From NCBI GenBank assembly GCA_963817855.1, contig CAWFQA010000004.1, positions 620,001 through 684,000 on the forward strand: a DNA stretch of 64,000 nucleotides, given 5' to 3'. Source of the DNA: JAKAAZ01 sp963817855 (lineage in GTDB: Bacteria; Acidobacteriota; Terriglobia; Terriglobales; Acidobacteriaceae). The position numbers were made by a program, and so were the translations under genes. This document shows, one piece after another, positions 17,761 through 25,688 of the stretch; position 1 is the stretch's first letter; each line of letters opens with the position of its first letter. A model generated the notes under the pieces. It made no database searches and was not told where the DNA came from. It was given only the letters and a program-made list of their open reading frames with translations.

Positions 17761-20420
17761 ATGAAGCAGTCTCGGGCCTTGCGGCCTGCGTTGTTGACGG
17801 TGGCAATTCTCTGTTTTGCCTGGGCCTTTCCCGCTTGCAGCTGGGCAGCGGCGAGGCAATCGATCCTGTTGAACAAGGGATGGGAGTTTCGACAAGTCAC
17901 GAACCTGCAAGGCATTGCGCATGACCATTGGCTGCCCGCCAAAGTTCCTGGCGACGTGCATCTGGATTTACTGCGCAATAAGCTGATCCCGCAGCCGTTC
18001 TATCGAGACAACGAGAACAAGCTGCAGTGGATTGAAAACGCCGACTGGGAATATCGGACGACCATTCCGTGCGACGCGAAAAGCTTCTGAATCGACAGAA
18101 TATCGATCTGGTTTTCGACGGTCTCGACACCTGCGCGCAGGTGTATCTGAATGGGAACCTGCTGCTGACTTCCGACAACATGTTTCGGACGTATCGGCTG
18201 AATGCAAAGCCATATTTGAAAATCGGTGAAAATCTTCTGCGCATCGTTTTTACTTCGCCCATTCAGGGAGCAGAAAAAATTGCCGATCAGGATCCGTGGC
18301 GCGCGGAGACGCATACGCAGGCGCGATGGTACATCCGCAAAGCGGCCTATCAGTATGGATGGGATTGGGCGCCGAGATTTGTGACCAGCGGCGTGTGGCG
18401 TCCAGCGCGGTTGGAGGCGTGGGACAATGCGCGCGTATCCGACCTGAACATTCGCCAATTAGATGTGACCAGGCATTCCGCTCATGTTCTGGCTCAAGTG
18501 GAGGTGACGGCGTCTGCCGATTCGCCGGCGACGGTGACCGTTCACTATGGTCTGGCCGGCAAAGAATTGACCGCCACGCAAACGACGGACCTGCATCCAG
18601 GCGTCAACCACGTAGAAGTGCCAATCACCATCGATCGTCCGGAGCTGTGGTATCCAGCGGGATATGGCAGCCAGCCGCTCTATGCATTTCATGCGAGCAT
18701 CGCTACACGCGGTGAAACGCAGGACACCTCCGACGTGCGCACCGGACTTCGTTCAGTCGAATTGCGCCGCGATCCGGACAAGTGGGGACGGTCGTTTGAA
18801 TTTGTCGTGAATGGAATCCCGATCTTCGCCAAGGGCGCCAATGTGGTGCCGTTCGACAGCTTTCCCAGCCGCGTGCCAGCGGCACAAATCCGCGACATCC
18901 TGCAATCTGCCAAAGATGCCAACATGAACATCATTCGCATCTGGGGCGGCGCCTATTACGAAACTCAGCAATTCTACGAGCTATGCGACGAGATGGGAAT
19001 CATGGTCTGGCAGGATTTCATGTTTGGAAATCCGTGGCAGCCGGGAACGTATTCCTTCAAGCAGAATGTGGCGCAGGAAGTGGAGGATCAGTTGAAGCGG
19101 CTGCGAAACCATCCCAGCATCGTGTTGTGGTGCGGCAATAACGAGCAGGAAAACAATTTTCTGCAGGATAGTCTGCACGTCAGCCAGATTGCCCGCCTGC
19201 AAATGTGGCAGGACTATCTGACGGTGTTCAGCGGGATTATTCCGACGCTGGTAGCCCGGTACGATCCAGGCGCCGCGTATTGGCCCAGTAGCCCGAGCGG
19301 CGATTACGAAGAGACCAAGGCCATGAACTACCGCGTGCTGGAAGATGGCGACGATGTTGGCGGCAATGAAGAGTCCGGGGACACCCATGACTATTCGGTC
19401 GGGACCTCCAACGACATGATGCCCCGCGTCCCGTTCAGCAGCGAAGAAGATCGGCATTACAGATTTGTCAGCGAGTATGGATTTCAGTCCCTTCCTGATA
19501 TGCAGACGATCGATGCGTTTACGCTGCCCGAGGACAGGACGAGCACAGCCACGCCGGTGATGGCCTCCCATGAAAAAGGCGCGGATGGATATGAGACCAT
19601 CCACGACTACCTGCTGCAGTATTATGGCAAGCCGAGGAATTTCGCTTCTTTCGCGTATGCCAGCCAGGTATTGCAGGCGGAATTCATCAAGCTGGTGGCC
19701 GAACATCTACGCCGTGACATGCCGCGCACAATGGGCTCCATCTTCTGGCAGTTGAATGATTGCTGGCCGGTAGTTTCGTCCTCGAGTATCGATTATTACG
19801 GCAGATGGAAGGCGCTGCAATATTATGCACAGCGATTTTATAGTCCGCTGCTGGTGTCCTCGAGACTGAAGAATGGAATCCTGAACGTCTCAGTTGTGTC
19901 CGATGAGACGGCGCCAACCCTTGCAAGTCTTCGCGTGAAGGTGATGAAGTTCGACGGAACCGTGCTGCATACCGAGGCGCAGAACATATCGATTCCAGCG
20001 CTGTCGAGCAAGGTTTATATGCAGATTCCAACGCAGACGTATTCCGATCCCGCGGAGACGGTGGCGGCGCTGGATTTGACCGTGAATGGCAAACAGGTTT
20101 CCCGCAACCTGATGTATCTTGCCCCGACGCCGGAAGTACATCTTCCCACTGTGGAAATAGACAGTCGCTTGACCCAAGCGAACGGCGTGTTTGAAGTGCG
20201 GCTGTCTTCGAAGGTTCTGGCACGGGACGTGTACGTATCCTTTGGCGATCACGATGCAAAGTTCTCCGACAACTACATCGATCTGTTGCCGGGAGAGTCG
20301 GCAATCATCGTTGTGCATAGTCCGGCAAGTCTGGCGGAGTTGCAAAGCAGCATGAAGGTGATGTCGCTGGCGGATGCCATTGAGCCGAACACAGTTTGGA
20401 AGAGTGCAGCGGGAAATTAA
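17761..20420 (+). pseudogene. Exported GH2 beta-mannosidase, split by one frameshift
   Basis: Exo-beta-mannosidase of glycoside hydrolase family 2, about 885 residues when joined. The first segment (17761-18090) has a signal peptide (ALLTVAILCFAWAFPACSW) and the jelly-roll start LLNKGWEFRQV; the second (18069-20420) continues directly with DLVFDGLDTCAQVYLNG. The break lies at 18070-18080; one base appears missing (or two extra). Catalytic residues are preserved: the acid/base Glu in LWCGNNEQE (about residue 461) and the nucleophile Glu in FVSEYGFQSLP (about 571). RIWGGAYYETQQFYELCD is typical of the family. With everything else intact, the gene is likely functional in the organism. Its stop TAA is the first TA of a palindromic repeat. 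Confidence 0.88.
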
Positions 20421-20586
20421 AGCATTTCTCCTGAAGGTGCAGAGTGCTCGCCGCCAAGGAGTTCGTCATCCTGAGCAGAGCGAAGGATCTCAGCATTTGC
20501 TTTTTTGCCAGAAATGCAGAGATTCTTCGTTCGCTTCGCTCGCTCAGAATGACGGGCCTCTCTACGCCTTCAAGAGAAATGCTTTA
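20418..20586. repeat. Palindromic TA-flanked intergenic element, copy 2
   Basis: The ends are TA-AAGCATTTCTCCTGAAGG and, in reverse complement from the right, TA-AAGCATTTCTCTTGAAGG, a nearly perfect terminal inverted repeat of about 20 bases. The core contains GTCATCCTGAGCAGAGCGAAG and later CGCTCAGAATGAC, itself an inverted pair. The left TA is the start of the mannosidase stop codon TAA. At 169 bases it is the longest copy seen, and the only one not between convergent genes (rnhB follows on the same strand). Confidence 0.75.
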
Positions 20587-20671
20587 ACCGGCGCCGTTCG
20601 TCCTTTCACCCCAGCGATGCAGAATTTTTCCGCGTTCTCCACATGCCGCTATAGCGATAAACTCCCTCTAG

Positions 20672-21439
20672 ATGCCAGTGAAGAATCAGACCCGTTCCGC
20701 TCAAGTGGAGAAGCCGCTCTCGAAGCAGGCAGAAAAGATGCGACGCCTGCGCGCCCTGATCTGCGGCGACAAACACGAGCGGGCGGCGCGGCAACTGGGA
20801 GCGACGGCGGTTGCCGGAGTGGATGAAGTCGGACGTGGGTCGCTGTTCGGGCCGGTGGTTGCGGCGGCCGTCATTCTTCCGGAGAAGACGCGCATTCGCG
20901 GCGTACGCGACTCGAAGCAGTTGCCACCCGAGGAGCGCGAGCGTTTGGAGGTCATTATTCGGCGCAAAGCAATTGCCGTTGCGATTGGCTTTGCGGATGC
21001 TGCCACCGTCGACGCCATTAACATTCGCCGCGCCTCGCACCTGGCGATGCTGTCGGCAATTGCCCAACTTCTTCCGCAGCCGGATTTTCTGCTGATCGAT
21101 GCCGAGCGCCTGGATACGCCTTGCATGCAAAAGGGAATTATCTACGGCGACTCCATCAGCATTTCCATTGCCGCCGCCTCGATCGTTGCCAAGGTCTATC
21201 GCGATGCCTGGATGTGCCGTTACCACGAGGAATATCCGCAGTACGGTCTGGCGTCGCACAAGGGCTACGGTACGGAAGAGCATTTGCGAGCGCTTGCCGA
21301 GCATGGGCCATGTCCGCTGCACCGCATGACCTACGAGCCGGTCAGAAGAGTCATCGAGCTGCGGAATTGTGGTGCGCCAATCTCGTCAGTGGATGAATTA
21401 TTGGAATCGCAGCCAGCTTTTGATGGGGCTTACGGATAG
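20672..21439 (+). CDS. rnhB: Ribonuclease HII
   Basis: RNase HII removes misincorporated ribonucleotides and RNA primers from DNA. Its active-site signature AGVDEVGRGSLFGPVVAAAV is near residues 49-68, with further acidic residues in FLLIDAE and the YRDAW helix; KGYGTEEHLRALAEHGPCPLHR is the conserved late block. The 255-residue length is slightly long because of a basic N-terminal extension of about 45 residues (KPLSKQAEKMRRLRAL). The gene begins 86 bases after repeat copy 2 and a DUF1801 gene follows 42 bases later. Confidence 0.93.
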   Translation: MPVKNQTRSAQVEKPLSKQAEKMRRLRALICGDKHERAARQLGATAVAGVDEVGRGSLFGPVVAAAVILPEKTRIRGVRDSKQLPPEERERLEVIIRRKAIAVAIGFADAATVDAINIRRASHLAMLSAIAQLLPQPDFLLIDAERLDTPCMQKGIIYGDSISISIAAASIVAKVYRDAWMCRYHEEYPQYGLASHKGYGTEEHLRALAEHGPCPLHRMTYEPVRRVIELRNCGAPISSVDELLESQPAFDGAYG

Positions 21440-21481
21440 CGGGCAAGCGGCGGCTGAAAGAACGATATTCGTCGCACCACG

Positions 21482-21877
21482 ATGCTCAAAGCTGACATCA
21501 AATCGGTCGAAGCTTACATTGCCTCGCAGCCCGAGGCAATCCGGGGCATCCTTGCGCAAGTGCGAAAGGCCATCCGCGATAGCGTGCCGCGAGCCGAAGA
21601 AGTGATCTCCTACAAAATGCCCACATACAAAGTGGATGGCGAGGCCATCCTCCATTTCGCAGGGTGGAAGCAGCATTATTCTCTGTACCCCGCCACCGAG
21701 CGGGTTTTGGCAGCGTTCAAGCAAGAGCTTGAACCGCACAAGATTCACAAAGCAACCATTCGATTCCCGATTTCCGAGCCCATCCCAGTTGCATTGATCG
21801 CGAGCATTGCGAAGTTCCGCGCGAGGGAAGTGGCCGAGCGGACGACGTTGAAACCGCACGCGAAAAAGAAGAACTAG
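21482..21877 (+). CDS. DUF1801 / YdhG-like protein (iron-chaperone-like fold)
   Basis: A 131-residue cytosolic protein with the DUF1801 pattern: VEAYIASQPEAIRGILAQVRKAI, then EEVISYKMPTYK and ILHFAGWKQHYSLYP. Members include B. subtilis YdhG and frataxin-like proteins, but a function here is not established. The protein ends in a Lys-rich tail (KPHAKKKN). The stop TAG coincides with the left end of repeat copy 3. It follows rnhB by 42 bases on the same strand. Confidence 0.8.
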   Translation: MLKADIKSVEAYIASQPEAIRGILAQVRKAIRDSVPRAEEVISYKMPTYKVDGEAILHFAGWKQHYSLYPATERVLAAFKQELEPHKIHKATIRFPISEPIPVALIASIAKFRAREVAERTTLKPHAKKKN

Positions 21878-21978
21878 AGCATTTTCACTGATGGTGTAAT
21901 GTCATGGGTGCCCCATCCTAGCGAAGCTAGGGTGGGATAGAACGAAGTCCCCACCACAGTAACAGTGAAAATGCTTTA
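21875..21978. repeat. Palindromic TA-flanked intergenic element, copy 3 (supplies both stop codons)
   Basis: A 104-base element: left end TA-GAGCATTTTCACTG, right end in reverse complement TA-AAGCATTTTCACTG, matching at 15 of 16 bases. An internal hairpin pairs CCCCATCCTAGC with GCTAGGGTGGG around GAA. The left TA begins the TAG stop of the DUF1801 gene, and the right TA, read on the minus strand, begins the TAA stop of msrQ. The element thus fills the entire space between the two convergent genes. Confidence 0.85.
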
Positions 21979-22599
21979 GACGGCCACGGCGACTTTGCGT
22001 TTACGTGCCGCTTCCTTCACTCGCCACACGACGCGCGCCAGCAATAGCACTGCGAGAATGGCGGTCACTTTCCACGGAGTATGCACGCCGGGTTTGACCA
22101 GCCACCAGTAATGGATCACGCCCGCGATGGCGGCCACGTACGCCAGCCGGTGCAGCACGTTCCAGCGCTTGCCGCCCAACTTGCGAATCGACCACGCTGT
22201 GGACGTCGCCGCCAATAGCAGCAGGCAAGTCCATCCCGTCATGCCAACGGTGATGAAAGGCCGTTTGCCAATGTCATGCAGCATGGCATGAACGTCAAAG
22301 TTGGAGTAGAGCCACACCCATGTCGCCATGTGGAGCGTGCCGTAGAAAAACGCAAACAGTCCCAGCATGCGCCGAAATCGAATCAGCCATACCAGGCGGC
22401 CGCTTAAACGGCGAACGGGAGTAATGGCGAGCGAAATGAGCAGAAAGTACAGCGTCCAGAACCCGGTGGTGTGGGTGATGGTCGCCACGGGATCTGGACC
22501 CAACGTGTTCGTGAACCCCTGGTAGACGAGCACGCCAAAAGGAATCAGGCATGCGGGGAAGACTACGAATTTCAAGATGACAAGGGCGCGATTCGACAT
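21976..22599 (-). CDS. msrQ: MsrPQ system heme-binding membrane subunit MsrQ (YedZ)
   Basis: A 207-residue six-helix membrane protein of the ferric-reductase-like YedZ family. MsrQ carries b-type heme and passes electrons from the quinone pool to MsrP for repair of oxidised periplasmic methionines. Heme-ligating His residues fit FFYGTLHMATW, NVLHRLAYVAA and VIHYWWLVKPGVHTPWK. Its length matches the family. It lies downstream of msrP with an 8-base gap, so the two form an operon. The stop TAA is provided by repeat copy 3. Confidence 0.93.
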   Translation of the reverse strand: MSNRALVILKFVVFPACLIPFGVLVYQGFTNTLGPDPVATITHTTGFWTLYFLLISLAITPVRRLSGRLVWLIRFRRMLGLFAFFYGTLHMATWVWLYSNFDVHAMLHDIGKRPFITVGMTGWTCLLLLAATSTAWSIRKLGGKRWNVLHRLAYVAAIAGVIHYWWLVKPGVHTPWKVTAILAVLLLARVVWRVKEAARKRKVAVAV

Positions 22600-22607
22600 A
22601 AGGAGAG

Positions 22608-23579
22608 CTAGTAATCCCGGCGGAGATCCATGCCTTTATACAAGTCGGCGACCTGGTCTCCATAGCCATTGAACAGCACCGTAGGCTGACGCGCTTTCCA
22701 GAAGGGCGCGCCGATGACGCGCTCATATTTCTGGCTCCAGGGCACGGTATCGACATCCGGATTGACGTTGGAATAAAAACCGTACATTTGGGGCGAGGCC
22801 TCATTCCAGGTTGTGCGAGGCGGATGTTTCACAAAGCGGATGTGCACCAGGGATTTGGCGGACTTGTAGCCGTATTTCCACGGCAGCACAATGCGGACCG
22901 GCGCGCCATCCTGGTTGGGCAGCTTCTGACCATACAAGCCGAATGTGAACAGCGTCAGCGGGTGCATGGCTTCGTCCATGCGAAGGCCCTCGGAATAGGG
23001 CCAGTCGAGATTGACATGATACATTCCGGGTTCTTCACTCGGCTTGTCAACCGACAAAAACTGCACGTACTTCGCCGAGCTGAGCGGCTCACACTGCTTG
23101 ATGAATTCCGACAGTGAATAGCCCACCCAGGGGATCACCATGCTCCACGCTTCCACGCAGCGGTGCCGATAGATGCGTTCCTCTAGCGGATGGATCTTCA
23201 TCAATGCATCGATGTCGAACTCTTTTTTGTTTTTCACTTCGCCGTCGACCTTGATCGTCCATGGACTCGTTTTCAGGCGCCAGGCATTGTGCGATGGATC
23301 GCTCTTGCCGGTACCAAACTCGTAGAAATTGTTGTAGGTGGTGATGTCTTCAAGGGAGGTTGGCGTCAATCCAGTGGTGGAGTACTTGCTGGGAACTGTC
23401 GTCAGCTTGGCAGTGGCGTGTACCGCCTCGCGCGGAGACGCAATATTTTTTAGCAGGTCGGCTCCCAATGCGGCCGCGCCCAAAGCGGCGGCGCCAGCCA
23501 TGAACTTGCGACGATTCATGTAATCCGACTTGGAAGTGATTTGGGACGACGGAATATCGGACGGTTTACGAATCAGCAT
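22608..23579 (-). CDS. msrP: Protein-methionine-sulfoxide reductase catalytic subunit MsrP (YedY)
   Basis: The periplasmic molybdopterin reductase that repairs methionine sulfoxide in proteins. A Tat signal (MNRRKFMAGAAALGAAALGA, residues 21-40) follows a 20-residue leader. The Mo-coordinating Cys is Cys141 in YRHRCVEAWSMVIPW. Later blocks DWPYSEGLRMDEAMHPL and GAPVRIVLPWKYGYKSAKS are diagnostic of the sulfite-oxidase-fold YedY enzymes. Length 323 is normal. It is first in the msrPQ operon; MsrQ gives it electrons. Confidence 0.95.
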   Translation of the reverse strand: MLIRKPSDIPSSQITSKSDYMNRRKFMAGAAALGAAALGADLLKNIASPREAVHATAKLTTVPSKYSTTGLTPTSLEDITTYNNFYEFGTGKSDPSHNAWRLKTSPWTIKVDGEVKNKKEFDIDALMKIHPLEERIYRHRCVEAWSMVIPWVGYSLSEFIKQCEPLSSAKYVQFLSVDKPSEEPGMYHVNLDWPYSEGLRMDEAMHPLTLFTFGLYGQKLPNQDGAPVRIVLPWKYGYKSAKSLVHIRFVKHPPRTTWNEASPQMYGFYSNVNPDVDTVPWSQKYERVIGAPFWKARQPTVLFNGYGDQVADLYKGMDLRRDY

Positions 23580-23713
23580 GCGGTCGGTCCTTTCCTAGGC
23601 TTCCCGAATTGTTAGATCGATTAAAGGCGGCACAAGTTACACAGTTTCGTAGTTTCAAATGCAATTTTGTGAGGATCAACAATTTCCGCACTCCGTATGA
23701 TGACGGCGAGCAA

Positions 23714-24904
23714 TCAGCCTGCCGCTTTCAATTTGGCCGAGAAGGGAAGTTGTTTGTACCAGTTATGAAAGAAGCGCATGATGGGTCTCTCGACTGCCAG
23801 ATAGCACAGCAATCCAATGGCAAGGCATGACAGCAGGCACAGCACAACGCCAACATCTCCACCCCAGTGGCCGAAGACGCTCCAGAAATGCTCGACCATG
23901 CTGCGGCTCGGGTTGGTGCATAAATAGATGGAGTAGGAAGCATCGCCCAGAAGTACGAGTCCACGAGCAGGGATGGATTGCATGGCAGGTCGCCAAAGCA
24001 CGGCACCCAGCACCAGCAGGCCCGATGGCACTCCCCACACGCCAATCCGCAGCCATCCATCCAGACCGGCCATGATGGAGCTGGCTTCGCTGGCATTGCC
24101 ATAGCCGGTGAAGATTGTCGCTGCGAGCGCGGTTGCTCCCACAGCCGCCAGCCACGGTCCTAACGTGCGTGCCCGTCGCGCCGAATGCAACGGAATCCCA
24201 GTGCGATTGTTGGAAGCCATTGTGGCCAATTTCGTCACTAGCTGGGCGGTCAGACACCCGAACAGAAACTCCAGCGCGACCGGATTCGACCAGATTACGA
24301 GCCATGGTCGATGAATGCCGACAATAGTCCCGAGCGCGACCATGCCCGCAAGGAACGCGATTGCGTTGCGAATCAGGTGGCGCGGTGACAGACGCATCCA
24401 CGCGGCCAGAACGAGGTAAAAATAAATCTCGAAGACGAGACTCCAGCCCAGCGACAAAATTAGCGGAGGCACGGGATACTGCCATCCTGGCAGCAGGAAT
24501 AGCGTCGCCAGCCAGGGTACCCGGTGCCACAGGATAGGATATTTGCCAAGTTGCGCCTCCACGATTACCACCCCGGTCAAGATCCAATAGAGCGGGAAGA
24601 TGCGCGTGAACCGGCGGGAGAGAAATGTTCGAGCGGAGGATTGATTTTGAGCGACGGCGCGGCTGGCGACCAGCGAAACAATAAAGCCGCTGATCACGAA
24701 GAAGATATCCAGTCCACAGGCGCCAAAGCTCTTGAGATGGAAGAATGTGCCTTGTTTTGGAGTCGAATGATACGACGCGGCAACAATGGAGTGGGTCCAT
24801 ACGACCAGCAGAACCGCGAGTGCGCGCAATCCCTGAACAATTTCAATCTTGCCCACGGGAGCGACCGTCATTGCCTGCGAAGATTTGTCTAGAGCTGCGG
24901 CCAT
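23714..24904 (-). CDS. Acyltransferase 3 family membrane protein
   Basis: A 396-residue integral membrane acyltransferase of the OafA/NodX type, which O-acylates polysaccharides, lipids or peptides. The N-terminal block EIVQGLRALAVLLVVWTHS carries the catalytic-type His, and GACGLDIFFVISGFIVSLV follows, with SRRFTRIFPLYWI next; about ten helices are evident. The frame stays open upstream to 25165, but that portion is antisense to the next gene and has no family resemblance. ATG 24904 (MAAALDKSS) is chosen; ATG 24871 is a possible alternative. There is no C-terminal SGNH domain. Substrate unknown. Confidence 0.85.
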   Translation of the reverse strand: MAAALDKSSQAMTVAPVGKIEIVQGLRALAVLLVVWTHSIVAASYHSTPKQGTFFHLKSFGACGLDIFFVISGFIVSLVASRAVAQNQSSARTFLSRRFTRIFPLYWILTGVVIVEAQLGKYPILWHRVPWLATLFLLPGWQYPVPPLILSLGWSLVFEIYFYLVLAAWMRLSPRHLIRNAIAFLAGMVALGTIVGIHRPWLVIWSNPVALEFLFGCLTAQLVTKLATMASNNRTGIPLHSARRARTLGPWLAAVGATALAATIFTGYGNASEASSIMAGLDGWLRIGVWGVPSGLLVLGAVLWRPAMQSIPARGLVLLGDASYSIYLCTNPSRSMVEHFWSVFGHWGGDVGVVLCLLSCLAIGLLCYLAVERPIMRFFHNWYKQLPFSAKLKAAG

Positions 24905-24953
24905 AGAGAGACTACCGGGCAGAAATCGATCTACTTGGCATGCTTCGCCAAAC

Positions 24954-25475
24954 TCAGCTTGCGAACAGCCGCTCCTGATCATTCGAGTCCACTTTGCGGC
25001 GGTTGCTGGGATGGATAACGGCGACGATCTCGACTGATTGCAGCGCGGAGCGCGGAACGAAAATGCGCTGCGTGTTCGACCGCATGTCGGGCGGGGTGAA
25101 CTGGATGCCCTCCGGCTCCAGAAACGAAAGATCGTTGCTCGCCAGGCCCTCCAACTCGTCGCCATCGCGCATTCGCATTCGAATCCACAAGCCGGGAGTG
25201 CGTGGACGGGAAGTGAAATTCCGTCGCACCAGCCGTTCAGGATCGGTGCTGTCGCCGCTGGGAAATTCCCGCACGAAACACATCATCTTCACATCCTGCA
25301 GTGTCATGGCAAGCACTTTGCCAGTGCTGTCGAGGAGTTCCAGGCGGCCATCATGCGCAAAGCCCTGCGGGTCGACATAGCCCGAGTTCCACTCGCGGCT
25401 GAACTTTCGGACGATTACTTTTTTGCGACTCGAGCCTGAACCTGCCACTCCGTGCTCTCCCAAGACAACGTGCAA
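24954..25475 (-). CDS. Conserved hypothetical protein (DUF6982-like)
   Basis: A 173-residue cytosolic protein with no signal peptide. It reads KKVIVRKFSREWNSGYVDPQ, then LELLDSTGKVLAMTLQDVKMMCFVREF and IRMRMRDGDELEGLASNDL, ending with FVPRSALQSVEIVAVIHP. This beta-rich, repeated strand pattern is reminiscent of small PilZ-like or Sm-like domains present in many acidobacterial hypothetical proteins, but the family assignment is tentative. It lies 50 bases upstream of the acyltransferase start on the same strand. Confidence 0.6.
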   Translation of the reverse strand: MHVVLGEHGVAGSGSSRKKVIVRKFSREWNSGYVDPQGFAHDGRLELLDSTGKVLAMTLQDVKMMCFVREFPSGDSTDPERLVRRNFTSRPRTPGLWIRMRMRDGDELEGLASNDLSFLEPEGIQFTPPDMRSNTQRIFVPRSALQSVEIVAVIHPSNRRKVDSNDQERLFAS

Positions 25476-25688
25476 GGGCGACCAGCAAAACTGCGTGATC
25501 CCAACTTAGCCAGGATTGTCGCATGACGCGCAACCAAGCGCAGCGGTTATTGTGCAATCGCTGGAAAAACAGTCGCCGATATGGTATCGTAGAACATTGC
25601 GTGCGCGACACTGTCGCCTACAACTAATTGAAAATAGGGGTCTTAGCGGCACGAGTGAGAGGCTGCTGACCGAGGCGTAAAACTGGGC

